From NCBI RefSeq assembly GCF_003265705.1, contig NW_020312902.1:15936970-16000969 (forward strand): a stretch of DNA of 64,000 bases, given 5' to 3'. Positions within the stretch are counted from its first letter, which is position 1. Each line of letters begins with the position of its first letter. Below are positions 23,111 to 34,930 of this stretch, piece by piece. Under the pieces are notes generated by a model. It was not told the origin of the DNA, did not search any database, and worked only from the letters and a program-made list of their open reading frames with translations. The translations under genes and the position numbers were made by a program. This DNA is from Callorhinus ursinus. Lineage: Eukaryota > Chordata > Mammalia > Carnivora > Otariidae.

Positions 23111-24563
23111 AAGATTCCCAGAGCTAGCCAAGGAATATAACACAGTTTTGTGCTAATAAAGCACAGAGAGTGACCAAGAATTACTGAATTAGTAAATAAC
23201 TTACTGGCTAAAGAAATTTACCCAAAGGGTGGAGGTAAGTGAAAGTCAAACTAGAAAGAGTTGGTGCCCTGACAGGTCACGAATGGAAAATCCTCCCAAA
23301 CCCAATAATCAGGCAACCAGTGTACCTCAGCTCTGCCATGACACCTCCTCCCTCTATGGAGATTCTGAGTCTATCCCAAGGTGATATGCAAGGTGAGCCA
23401 CTAAGATATGTCCAAAGATGTCATTTCTACCAGCCTGGAGATGAAAAATGAAACAATGCTTCTCTCTCTCACTCATCTTTTAACCATTCACAGCACCCAA
23501 AGTGACAATAAGGGTGACAGTTCACAGAGTAGGACAAAGATAAAAAGTTAGCCTGTGTGATTATATAAGGCAAACTGCAATGATTAAGTCTCATAAGGCA
23601 TGCCTGTCTTGTCTATCAGGGGTCATCATCCACCCATGATGGATAGAATCCAAACCACAGACATATTTGTTCTATCTGGAAAAGGTTTTTAAAGACTTTA
23701 ACCAGTTGCCAAGAGTTTAAAACACAACGATCTGAATTTCAAGTTTCTCCTGAAAAACAGGAAGACTGGTCATACTGTGCCCACATGCCAGTACACAACA
23801 GTCCCTACTACATCCTAATACATTCATACCTGGCTTACTTCCCTCATTTACATTACCTGCCTGATACTCAGGCATTTAAGCTTGTAATCCTTGGTTTATG
23901 TGATGGCAACAAATCGTTACTTCCATGATCACTCTCACTATGACTGGGGCTCCAAATCAACAGACTGCTCTATTATGTTTTCATTTAATTAAACAACTGC
24001 TGTTGAACATACTGAATATAGAAAAAGAACAATAAAAGATAACAGCTGCCAATTATATTTACACAAGCCTTTTCAGCCTCATGGTAAAACAAACCTCCCC
24101 TTCTCCCTTCAACTCAACTTCACCATTACCCCAACAGCAGAATCATTCTAATCAGTCACACTGAACCACAGGGACAGACTGTGATCAATCAACATAAGTG
24201 GCAAACAAAGACGAGGATGATCCTTCCAGAGAGTACTGTATAAATACAGTGTGTCTCCTTAAAAGCAGGAGCTGCATCTTTTGCCTCTCCAGCTGCCCTC
24301 ACTCTAGCCAGTCTAAGTACCCTATCAATGAAGTTATTATCTAAAAGTGGCAGTCATCATGCATTCTGGAACATGAAATAGTAGTGGAACTCTGAGAACT
24401 ATGAGTTCAACTGGGATTGGTGCCCGGCTACTCATGAGGAGAGGTGTCTACAACCTGAGCTCCTACGGAGCCAATAAGCATCACTGTCAAGATTAGAAGA
24501 CACTGTCTACAGCCACCTCTGAAATATAGCTCAAATTCAAGTCTTGAAGGAAGAACAAATTTT

Positions 24564-24601
24564 CTTTTCTTTTTTTTTAATTGAAGTATGGTTGACATAC
24601 A
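24564..24601 (-). mobile_element. Minimal 5'-truncated L1 insertion
   Basis: Some 38 bases, poly-T then TTGAAGTATGGTTGACATAC (reverse complement of an L1 3' end), flanked by copies of AAGAACAAATTTTCT at about 24550 and 24603. Confidence 0.65.
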
Positions 24602-26477
24602 AAAGAACAAATTTTCTGATTTGGGGTAAGGGTTGGGGGTAAAAAACTATTCCTACCTAGAAAATGACTTTTTGGTAAAGAAAGGGGAAGTCTTTGAGGC
24701 CTGAGTCACCTCCAGGCCCAACTGAAAAGATGCTGGATTGGTCACACTATCTACTCAAAGACTAGACTGCCTATTATGCAAAGCCTATCAACTCAACAGA
24801 GCACAACACGGCACATCAACCCAGGTGAGCAAGGCAGGTTCTTCAAACCTGGCTATGTCATTTCATAAGCCACTTTCTATTTTTTTGTAGAAATTCTGCA
24901 ACTTAGATCAGCAAGTTAAAATATAAACTTGTTTCCTGGACCATTTCCCTCCCACTTATTTAAAATTGATAAATACGAACAATGCTATCCCCCACCAACA
25001 TACACACATACACACACACACAATTTCAGGAGGGCAGAGGGCATTAGGTAATTAGAAACTGAGTTTAGTCAGTCACTCCTATACATTTTTCCTTCTAACA
25101 CGATGAGGGTTTGATCCTCCTTGTTAGTACCTCACCTTGCAAAGTCCTGACCGCCAAGGCCAGAACTAGGCCACAAGTCAGGATCACATACTACAACTAA
25201 TCCTAGGTACAGATAACACTTTTTGAGTGTCCATTACTTTCTGAAAGGCATTAGGTTGATACTTATAGCTCATGCTCTAGGTAGGCCATTGCACATATAT
25301 GCTACTGCTTTTAAGAAGTGGGTAAATTAAACAGAGCAATCCCAAAACAGACCTTTCTATTTGTCTCCTCCACAGGGCCCAGAGAAGTGCCTCATATACC
25401 TGAATTAAAGGCATAAAAATTTCTATGTAGTGCATTAAAAAACACTATTTACACTATTCCTCATTTCTGAAGGCACTCTGGAGACTTTTACAGTTTTACT
25501 ATACAGCAATTTATCAAAGGTTACCACAGTGCCATAAACTACTCTTTGGAGTTATGCTCCATCATTCACTCTGCTGCCCGGACCCTACCACTTTTAAATT
25601 AGCTGAACATCTTTCACGAGCCTTTTTACCCACTAAAAATAATAGGCCAACTACCAAACTTCACCAATACTCAAATCCCTCTCTGTTCTCGGCCAAATAT
25701 GTCATAATAGAGTGGCTCCCTTGTGATTAAACATCTCTTTAGGCCAAATGACGAGAACACCTTGGGGGGAAATGCCAACCAAAATACACACCAGAAGAGA
25801 ATATCTGTAAAAGATTGTGTAAAGGAAGAAACAGTCTCAGAAGATAAGTCCAGTGTTTACATACAGACCCAGACTGGCAGTTGAGCTGCCCCAGAAGTGG
25901 AAAGTCTTCTCTTAGCCCAGGTCTTCATAAGACTGGCCTCAATCCTTCCACACCTCTTCTCACTCACTACCTGAGTCTAGGTTGCACTAGTTCATCATCC
26001 AGTATTAATGAAGCAGTTCAGCTGTATTAAGGAGGCAGTCACACAGAAGTGGACGCTGTACAGGATCTGCAGAGATTCTAATTTCTAAGGTCTAAAAATC
26101 AACCCTAAAAAGTAGATACAATGTTCTTTAGGTTTGCTTTCAGCTTTTGAGGACTGGGCTCTTTGGGATACAGAAAGCTCTAGAAGAGGGGAGCTGAAGG
26201 CTAGGTGAAGCCTGGGAACACAGGAAGAAAGATTCCGGCACCCGAAAGGGATCAGAAGTCAGAGCTGAAGTCGCCCCTCCGGCCGCAAGGGCCTGACCTT
26301 TGCCCCCTGCATGCCTCCCAGTTCTCTCCCACAACAATCTCTTCCTGTTTTATTATTGCCCCTGCGTTCTTAACCCACCCGGCTCGTCCAACTTAAGGGC
26401 CCACCTCCCCTCATTCCCTATGGCGATGTCAGGGCGGCCTTCACGACACTGGAACTCTAAGAAGAGACTTCGCTGAC

Positions 26478-26760
26478 CTGTCAGCGGATCCAAAATGGCG
26501 GGGCCTAGTCCCAGGACCCGCAGCCGCTGTTCATGTCCAGCCCGGGCCCCGAAGACGTCTTTAACCGACTCTCCCGGCTCTGGTGGCAGATGGGAGAAGG
26601 GAAGGAGCCCGTTTCCTGGAAGTTGAGGCCGAAGTCAGGGACCGCACAGTCGGCCAGGAAGACTCGGCCGGAACGGGCGGTGGAGCCGGCTACCTTCCCT
26701 GTCAGCTCACTGACGTGGTAACTAGCCTCAGTCTAGCCCGCTGCCTGGTAACTGCGCGAG
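26478..26760 (-). promoter_or_regulatory. GBF1: GBF1 non-coding exon 1 and CpG-island promoter
   Basis: The coding start of GBF1 is in exon 2, so a non-coding first exon must lie upstream on the minus strand. A CpG-rich block spans about 26240-26830. Within it a good minus-strand donor, CTGACAG followed by GTCAGC, puts the exon 1 end at 26478. A YY1-like core (AAAATGGCGG on plus, 26492-26501) lies just inside the exon. CCAAT-type motifs occur near 26774 and 26819, on the upstream side for a minus-strand gene. No TATA box is apparent. The transcription start was not located and the upper boundary given is approximate. The placement is inferred from context, the donor and base composition. Confidence 0.6.
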
Positions 26761-27030
26761 CCCTGGCGCGCAGAGCCAATCATAGCTTTGTATCGTGAGA
26801 AGTGGCATTCCAGCTACCCAATAGAAAAAGGAAGTTCGCTTCGGGGGGCAGGTACAGCCTAAGAAGGCGAGATTACAAGGGAAAGAAAAGGGTAGGTAGG
26901 GGACAACCAACGAATAAGGGTACTCTCTGAATGACAGCCATAAAAGCCAATAAAAATGGAGAAGTTGTGCTGGGCGGTTAGAGAGGTGGAGTTAGGTAGA
27001 GTTCGGTTGCAGTGCGCGGTTTAGCAGTGG

Positions 27031-27050
27031 CTGCTGGGCATTATGGGGAG
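27031..27050 (-). promoter_or_regulatory. ZNF143/Staf-like motif upstream of GBF1
   Basis: The minus strand reads CCCCATAATGCCCAGCAG, matching the core CCCATAATGC of the ZNF143 (Staf) promoter motif. It sits about 0.3 kb upstream of the presumed GBF1 promoter, next to GC-rich sequence (GGGGCGGGG near 27066). This suggests a second or broader promoter region, but it is motif evidence only. Confidence 0.4.
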
Positions 27051-28393
27051 GAAAGTTACGATTTGCTGGTAAGGGGGCGGGGTCCGCTTTGAGAACCTGA
27101 GCGGGCGACCCTACTCTCCTGCGCACCCCCGGCCACCACCTATCAAAGTCATCTAGGCCAATATCTTGCCCCTTGAGGGCTCACTTCCTTTCGAGGCAGC
27201 TCCGGGTTCTTTCCGTCCTAGGACCAGTCCTTCAATCTATTCCATCCTCCCCTCCCCCACCCTCCCGTCTGCCTGCCGTTTGGCTTCTCATACACCTGTC
27301 TGTCCCATCCCAACTGTTTCTGTGTCTTGTGCCCATTCCTATCATCCAGAAACAGAGAAAATGGGAGGAGGCAGGAATCTTGGATATCTAATTCAGGTCT
27401 CAATTTGCAGAGCGGGAAACCAAGTCCCAGTGTGGAAAGATGGCCCCCACGTTCACATAGCTAGTTAATGGCAGAGCAGGCAGAGCAGAGAGACAAACCC
27501 AGGTGTCCTCACCCTCAGTCCAGCTCTCCTTTTCACTGCCTCTCACTACCTCTTATGCCTTAGTCTATCAGGCTGTGACTCCCAACTCTGCTCCTCATAC
27601 TAAGCCTTGGATGCTCCTTACCTACCTGGAAAAAGGCTAATCAGGGGGTTAGTCAGCATCACCAGTGACAGGAAACTGAAGCTTTTCCTGTTTGCCTTGG
27701 AAATGCTAAAAGGCTGAAGAGCTAGATGCCCACCCCAATCTTCACTTTTCTACCCCCAGCTGCCTCTCCCCTTGCAAGAGATGATAGAGGTTGCCAGGAT
27801 AGTTAGAATTACCGAGCAGTGAGAGTGTGGGGGAAGAAGATAGGAGGGTTTTCTCCTTGCTGATTGAATGGTGGAATTCTCAGCCTATCTGCCGGGATAG
27901 AGCCCAGGGTTACAGGCAGACCTGAAGAGACTGCTGAGGGAGTGGAAAAAGATACCAACTTTCTCCCCATTTCTTCCCATTTATGGATGCCCCAAATCCA
28001 GAGAACCCCATACCTAACCTGTAGGAATGTGGGAATGCTCTAGATTCCTCTAATTTGAAGAATCCATAAGACTGAACATCAGACCTGAAGAACTCCTCAA
28101 CAGCTCCCTGCACCTGTACATTGGGCTCCTGAACTCTGGGTCCAGATTGAGGATCTTTCAACCAAAAAGATTCAGAGGAAGAAGATAAAACCACCTTAGC
28201 ACGTCTTTCCACAGTACATCTGAACCATTTCCACTTTCATTTGAAAACTGGGATTTGGTCTTCTGGGCCTGTCTCAGATTGAGAGGTCCTGGATAGCCAA
28301 CTGGAAAATCCTAAGTGGACCAAAACTCCCTGTCTTCCTCATCTCCGCTCTCATATACCCCCAAAAATGAATCAACCTAAAAGCTGAATGGTT

Positions 28394-28735
28394 GGGGCGC
28401 CTGGCTGGCTCTATCAATGGAGCATGTAACTCTAGATCTCAGGGTTATGAGTTCGAGCCCCACATTAGACATAGAGATTACTTAAAAATAAAATCTTTTG
28501 GGACACCTGGGTGGCTCGGTCGTTAAGCGTCTGCCTTTGGCTCAGGTCATGATCCCAGGATCCTGGGATTGAGTCCCGCATCGGACTCCTTGCTCAGCAG
28601 GGAGCCTGCTTCTCCCTCCCCCTGCTTGTATGCTCTCTCTCTCTCTCTCTCGCTCTCTCTCTCAATCTTGGACAAATAAATAAATAAAAATAAAAATCTT
28701 TAAAAATAAACAAATAAATAAAATCTTGTAAAAAA
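28394..28735 (+). repeat. Short-type plus full-type carnivore SINE pair
   Basis: Short type at 28394-28499 directly followed by a full copy at 28500-28735. Last young SINEs before the SINE-free PITX3-ELOVL3 interval. Confidence 0.9.
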
Positions 28736-28829
28736 TTCTAAAAAGCATGAATGGGATTATGTTAGAGATGAGGAGGAGAAAGATGAACATGCCCATCATC
28801 TTACCAGGCAGAACATCTCCCTCAGATTT

Positions 28830-29340
28830 CAGTACTGAGTCCTACATTATGCCTAGGAATAGAAATATGAGGAAGACACGGTACTTGCCCTGCTCAATCT
28901 TAGCATAATAGAGGACATCACATAAGCTGATCTCTTCAGTATAGTGGGTGGGATAACAGAGGGTATGTGTAAGAGGGTTGTGGGAGCAAGAAGCTAGACA
29001 TCTGGCTATCTTGGAAGTTCAGGGAAAGTTTCTCAGAGAAAATGAAACCTGATTGGAGCTGAGGAAAATGAGTAGGAGTTGGCAAGATGAAGACTGGAAG
29101 TATGTTACTGTCAGAAGAAAGGCCAGAGATGTGCAGGAAACCACTCAGAGACTGGAGATTAAGACAGGGTTAGGTCCAGGCAGCTCTTCTGCCCCTGGGT
29201 CCTGTTCCTGTGCTTTAACAAACAAACAAAAAGAGAAGACAGGGTCAGGTGCTGAAAGTCTTGTATGCCAGGCTAGGGGGGTTAGCCTTTATCTTGACAA
29301 TTAGGAGCCATTGCAGGGTTTTAAGCAGAGACATGACTGG
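28830..29340 (+). repeat. Old dispersed repeat, family not recognised
   Basis: CCTTTATCTTGACAATTAGGAG then CCATTGCAGGGTTTTAAGCA and GACATGACTGGTCAGATTTC. Related text recurs near 58110-58160 and 62945-63080. Confidence 0.4.
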
Positions 29341-30239
29341 TCAGATTTCCTTTAGGATCACTTAGGGCCCTCAGGGTCACCCAAGCTACCCGGCCTGACT
29401 CCACATGTTCCCTGGGACATCTGTCCTGTTGCTTGCAACTCCCTAGCTAGCAAGTACCAAGGCCACACCTCTCCCACAGGACTGAACCTAGATGCTAGCC
29501 CTCTCAAGGCTGGGAGAGCAGAGCCTGGGCCAGCCAAGGGCGCAGACTAGCAGACGAACCACCCAGGCCTGAGTGCCCCAGCCTGAGTACTGACAGAGAG
29601 AGCTTCCTTTAATTCTGAGGGGTAGGCAGGAGTAGGAGGGGTGATAAGTTACTCGTCCAAGGTCACTTGGTGATGGTGGCAGGGTTAAAATGTTGGTGGC
29701 AGGGTTAGAATGACTCTTTGGTTTGCCTCATACCAAACCCTGCTTTGTCCACGAAGCTGCCTTAATTGGAAGAGAGGAAAGGTGGGGGGAGAGGGCGGGA
29801 GATAGCCGAGAAGAGGAAGAGTGAAAGATGTGAAGAAAAAGAGGAGCACTGAGAAAGATAAATTAGTCTTTCAAAGTGGAAGAGGAGGGAGGAGAGGGAC
29901 AAACAGCAGGAGTAAGCGGCGGAGGAGAAAGAAGAGGAAAGAAGGGCAAGATGTGGGAGGACTGGAGCAGAGACAAAGCGTGGAGAGACAGACAGCGACA
30001 AGTGGGGAAAATCTGCGAAACGTGAGCGGCAACCAAGCGCTGAAACCCGGTGGCCTCTCCCGGGCCGTGCGCCCTCCCACCTGGCGTTCGGGCTGCCCTA
30101 TTCCCCCGGCACCACTGCACATCGCTCAGGGTGGAGGCCTGGCCCCACTTCTCCGGGGCCACCGGGGCCACTATACTCTATCCCGCTTGGCTCTGCCAAA
30201 ATGTTCTCGCTCGGCGAGGTTTCAGCCACGTGGGGAGGG

Positions 30240-30467
30240 GCGTGGCCCAATGCTGAGGAGTGCCTCCGATTGGCCAAGGGGCGGGCTTCTTGGCGGCGCG
30301 CCGGCCGGACACCTCCCCCGAAGGCGGGGCCTGAAAATTCACAGCTGGAAAGGGTGGAGCCCGGGCGGCGCAGCTGGAAGGGGGCGGGGCCCGACGCGCG
30401 AGGCTCACCGCGGCGGGCTGGGGGCGCCCTGGGCTGCCATAAAGTGAATGGGCGCCGGCGGGGGGTG
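30240..30467 (+). promoter_or_regulatory. PITX3: PITX3 promoter, GC-rich
   Basis: Upstream of the non-coding exon are a CCAAT at 30247-30251, an inverted CCAAT (ATTGG, 30269-30273), and GC boxes at 30278-30286, 30321-30330 and 30381-30390. A TATA-like CATAAAG lies at 30438-30444. A start near 30465-30475 is inferred from that spacing. The block belongs to a CpG island running from about 30.0 to 31.5 kb. Confidence 0.6.
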
Positions 30468-30650
30468 GCAGTCCGCCGCGAGGCTCACTCTCTCCCTCTG
30501 CGAGTCGGAGAGCGCCGGAGCAGAGCGGCGGCCAGGGCGCAGGGGGGCGGCCCCCACCCCGGCCGGGTGCCCGGCCCCTGGCCCCTGCTTGCCCTCCAGA
30601 CTGCCGCCGCCGCCGCCGCTGCCGGGAGTGTGCCTGCTGCGGGACTCACT
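30468..30650 (+). other. PITX3: PITX3 non-coding exon 1
   Basis: The 5' untranslated exon is GC-rich and includes a short CCG run (about 30602-30619). It ends at a strong donor, GACTCACT followed by GTGAGTGC at 30651. The 5' end is estimated from the TATA-like motif. Known PITX3 genes have a non-coding exon 1 and the ATG in exon 2, which fits this layout. Confidence 0.6.
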
Positions 30651-31328
30651 GTGAGTGCTTGACTATGCGGGGACAGGGGCTCATGGGGCCGAGGGGCCAC
30701 GACCGAACTTCGGGATCCCTAAAATTAGGACCTGGGCGGCTGAACTGGGGAACGGTGCCTGGGGAACGGGTCTAGACTGGGAGGGCGTAGTGCAGACCCG
30801 GGGCCAGCACTTAGGAAAAGGAAAACTCAGCATCGGGACTCGGGGGACAGACAAGAGAGAGACTCAAGGGATCCAGAAGGAAGCCGGAGACATGAAGCCA
30901 GGACAGGAGCTCCGCGAAGCAGGGAGTAGAGTCGGAAAATCATTACCAGAAAGCGCCCTGGAATTCGGGGGCGCGGAGCAGGCAACCAGGGAGCTAAAGG
31001 GGTTGCCGAAGCCCTGGCCAGCGGGGGGAGCTGGCGGCGGCCGCACAGCGTGAGAGCAGTTGGCGGCTCCGGACGCCCCTCGCCCAGGGCTCAGACTCTA
31101 GGGGCTGCGAGCCGGGGTGAGTCTGGTCGCACACGCTTCTCTTCCCAGCCGTTTCGCAGTTTGGATAGGAGCCGTGTTGTGGGAGCCTGGCTGCGACCGG
31201 GTCAGATGGCCGCTGTGCGGGCCGCAGGGCCGAAGCTGGGCAGCCCGAGTGACTAGGCGGCGGGGCTGGCAAGTCGGGCTTGGGGTGTCAGGGCCCGGAT
31301 GGGTCTCGGCCTGGAGCCGCATGGAATT

Positions 31329-31438
31329 GGACGGAATGTCCGCAGCGCGCGGGGCTCAGAGCAGACAGAATGTCCGAGGAGGCTCGGTGGGTCTCTTCGG
31401 AGCAGGCACTGTGTCCGGCAGGGGCGGACAGAATGTCC
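31329..31438 (+). repeat. Three-copy GGACAGAATGTCC-type palindrome array
   Basis: GGACGGAATGTCC (31329-31341), AGACAGAATGTCC (31363-31375) and GGACAGAATGTCC (31426-31438) share the form GGACA-GAA-TGTCC. The third is a perfect inverted repeat with a 3-base spacer. A fourth partial copy, CTGTGTCC, lies at 31410-31417. It is either an imperfect minisatellite or a cluster of binding sites with steroid-receptor-like IR3 geometry. Confidence 0.6.
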
Positions 31439-33214
31439 CTGGCCGGGTGGCATGTCCATGTACCCGGCCGCGCCTTGCCCAGCTGCGTGTGCAGTGGGGT
31501 TCGCTGTGGTGGGTCGCCTCAAATCCCGGCTCACACTTTGCAAACTAGTTTCTGCTCCTAGGGGCTGCAGGGTGAGGGGATGCCAGGAGCAGGCAAATGA
31601 GAGCAAAGGCCTGGCCTTGGAGTGCAGTGGCGCTAGGGGACATTCACTCTCCCACCCAGACTAGATCTGAGCATCACCCGGCACTTCTAGAATCCAAATT
31701 TGAGGAGAGAAAGCCCATGGCAGGACAACTAGTAGAAGACAAGGAAAGGGGAAAATGAACCACAAGGGCAATGGGAGGCTAAGGAGGAGTCCAACACAAG
31801 CCTCCCTGACAGCTTCAGTTTCCTCACAAACTCGGAGTCAACCCCTAATTCCAATACAGCTGACCAGATAGACCTGGATTCCTACCTGGTTGTCAGCAGC
31901 CTAAAGGCTCCTTCCCTGCAAGAGGCAGGATCCCAGGCCCAAAGAGAAAACTGCAGCCCTTTAGCAAAGCAAATCCTGTGGGTTTTTTCCCTTTTGGCTC
32001 TCTCAACCCCACCAACCCCAACACTACCCTGATGGCTGAGAGGAAGGAGACACATGGAATCCAGACTCCCTGGGGTCAACATGGGGCCTACACGGCCCTC
32101 CAAGACTGGTTGGGAAGGATGTCTCAGCCCTACCCAACTGTCCCTTTTGTTTTTTCTGTAGCTGGGAAAGGGCCCTGATTCCTTTGGACCCATACAGTGA
32201 CCACCCACCCTGACCCCATCTCTTTAACCAGAGCCCAGTTAAGCTAAAGGGAACAGAGAAGAGAGAACTTTCCTAGTCTGTGTAAGTGAGCAAAACAACT
32301 CAGCTGGGGACTGAGTTTTCATGGGATAAGTGCAAGGTGATGTATTTAGCAATCAGTAATCTAAGCAAGTGGGTCTCAACCTCTCTCACCCTCCACCCAT
32401 GAATGACATATAATATGTATTCCCCACACTCCCACCTCCATTCCTCAGTTTTAAAGTTTGCTTATCACTGACTAGGACATTGTTTCTCAACCTTTTTTGT
32501 CCTTGCCCCCTTTTGATAAATATAAAGGTACACCCCAATTACTCCTACCATATTCTGATACACTTTTCAGGGGCTTGTGCTCTCATCACCTTTGAAAATC
32601 ACTGAAATTATGGGTGAAATGAAAGTCTCTGAGTCAGGAAAGGAATAGCGAAGGCATTGCAGATGGTTGGTTCCCTGAAGACCTTAGCCCAAAGTTCTGC
32701 ATTTGCCAAAAAGGCCAAAAAGTAATGGCGTTATAATAAAGATGAGTGGAAGCAAAAGACAGAACTTTCTCTCATTCTTGCATAAAGCCATGTAGCTGAG
32801 TGCATGCCTGGTCACTGGCTCTTAGGGAGAATGTTATGGACCCAGAGAAGGTTCAGAGAATGATCCACAGAATGGGGAGCCAGGGGCTGCTAGAGAGAGC
32901 AAACTTCAAAGCTTAGGCCTCTGGGAGGTGAAATAGGATGAAAATCTACAAATAATGAAAGGCCTAGATAAGCAGATTTGTTTGCTCCCCAAATCCTGAA
33001 ATGGGAGATGAGGGGGCCTCATAGAACTGGAGTGATGCAAACTCAAGATGAATAGGAAAATGTTCCTTGGCACACAGTGGGCAGCAAACTTCCAGAGCTT
33101 TCCAGAGAGGAGGCAGAGGCAGGAAGTGGAAATGGAATCCTTCAGGGCTTGGGTGGATCAGTGCATGTCAGAACCACAAATGACTGCTGGAGTAGAGGGG
33201 GCAAGGCGTGGAAA

Positions 33215-33420
33215 GAGCTCAGACCCTGGTTTTAGGAGAACTGGATTCGAATCTCTTCAATCTCGGTCACCTTGGACAAATTTATCTTCTTAGAGGTGAA
33301 ATAAGGATGGATATTCCTGCTACCCAAGGTGGTTATAAGAGTTAAATGAAATCATGTATTTGAAAGCCCTTTGCAAATGGAGAAGCACCACAGAAGTAAG
33401 AAACATTATTGCTATTATTA
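33215..33420 (+). repeat. MIR element in PITX3 intron 1
   Basis: GACCCTGGTTTTAGGAGAAC, GGTGAAATAAGGATGGATAT and GCAAATGGAGAAGCACCACA with a trailing ATTATTGCTATTATTA. Confidence 0.65.
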
Positions 33421-34849
33421 TGCCCAAACTGTAGGTCCTCTGTAACCACAGAATCTTTGTTTGGAAGGATGGAGTCTCAAGTCTTAGAGAAGCCTGATAG
33501 CACCCCTGATCCAGGCATAGGAAGAGTCTCAATGACAGATGGAACACCCTATCCCAAGCTTCCAATGTCAGCCATTACCCCTGCTCCTCTCCAAGAAGAG
33601 TTCTAGGGAGCTCCCCAAATGCTTAACTCCTCCACCAGGCCACATATCCTGATCTGATCTCTGCCTGCCTCCTGCTCAAGGATGTGAATATGGGCCTGGG
33701 ACACAGGTCCAGGCGGGGAAAGGGAGGCAGGCTGGAGCTGAGCTGGGGATAGGCATGAGAGAAGGACAGAGCCACCCAGATCTTTCCTTCTCCATTCGCT
33801 CCAAATGATGCATCCTAGAGTATGGGGAGGAAGAAGGCAGCTAATCTGAAAGATCCATTAGGTCCTGAGCTTTGGGATTATCTGGAGTGTCTAGCCCATG
33901 GTCATGCGCAGGGACCCACGATGAGGGTGATGGGGACAGAAAGGAAAAGAAGATAGGCAGTGGAGGGAATGAGAGCTGCTTTAAAAATTCTCTCTGCTCC
34001 TTCTCCATCGTCCTCCCCAGGGCCTTCTTTACACTTTTCAGTTAAGTTCCCCCTTTCCCACCTTTCCCCTGCCCAATCCATTCTGCTCACCACAGCCAAG
34101 TAAATGTCCCAGAGCCGCGGCTCTTATGTTTCTCTCCTGCCTACAAACCTCCAGCGACTCCCACTGCTTGGAGTACTGCTTCTCAAAAGTGGGGGATGGG
34201 GAGAGCAGGCAGGTCGGGAGTAGAAGGGGCATGACGCTGCAGCCAAAATGTGGCCCATCTTCCTGGTGTGGTGATGTCACTTGAAGATGTCACTTGGAGA
34301 CGTGGAGAGAAAACTTTACTTTTATATCAAAATAAATATACTTAAGTGTGGAATAGAATGCAAAACTTGCTTCAATTTTTAACGTAAGGCTGGAGATCTC
34401 AAAGAAATTTCATGCCGGTGGCAGCTGTTCGAGGTTGTGCTCCTAGTTTCCCAGAGTGATGTTCTCTCTTACTGGTCTTAGGAGGTTTTGATGGAAAAGC
34501 TGGAGATGCTTTAGCTTAGACTCTATCAAACCTGAAGCACCATCCCATGCCCTTCATTGGAGGCTCCCGCAGCCTGACCTGTTTTCTTCTGATGATTTCC
34601 CATTGCCCACACTGAGACCCTGGCCGCCTGAGGCTGCCTGTTGCCCTCGGAACCTGCCAGCTCATTCCCAGTACTGCTGTATTATTTAGAAGTCTCTGCT
34701 CCTTCTCTGCCTCCCCGGTTCCCAGCTCTGCCATGTGCTACATTCTCTGAGCCCCATAACTTGATACCACCTTACATGGGCTTCCATCTCTCTCACCCCC
34801 ACAGTGTGAGAATTAGGCCTATTTAACCCATCATTGTCCATCCTATTTA

Positions 34850-34930
34850 CCTTCCCAGACTGTAGACTCCTAGAAATTAGGGTCTGTGCCTTACCGTTCT
34901 TGGGGATCTGTCCTAGCACCTAACACTTGC
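34850..34930 (+). mobile_element. L2 3' end fragment in PITX3 intron 1
   Basis: GACTGTAGACTCCTAGAAATT and GTCTGTGCCTTACCGTTCTT with TCCTAGCACCTAACACTTGC. Confidence 0.5.

Larger units (their letters stand above)
13597..26477 (-). other. GBF1: GBF1 intron 1
   Basis: A 12.9 kb intron between the presumed non-coding exon 1 and the ATG exon. Its left half is filled with carnivore SINEs, a mid-age L1 and an assembly gap. From about 23.1 to 26.4 kb I see no young SINEs and only a tiny L1 insertion near 24.57 kb. No exon-like open frame with splice sites was found in it. Confidence 0.6.
26830..30240. other. GBF1-PITX3 head-to-head intergenic region
   Basis: GC-rich near both ends. It contains MIR-like pieces (about 27400-27510 and 29600-29720), two carnivore SINEs (28394-28735), an old repeat near 28830-29340 and a purine-rich block at about 29810-29960. 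No coding exon recognised. Confidence 0.55.

Noticed and set aside
29821..30447. 208-codon frame upstream of PITX3
   Set aside because: It begins in a purine-rich block (Lys/Arg/Glu) and continues into CpG-island promoter; no splice or homology support.
30201..30662. 153-codon frame through PITX3 promoter and exon 1
   Set aside because: It overlaps GC boxes and the non-coding exon; low stop density from GC content explains it.
32360..32600. Pair of old hAT-like phrases in PITX3 intron 1
   Set aside because: TTTCTCAACCTTTTTTGTCC looks transposon-like, but ends and family could not be defined, so no feature was called.
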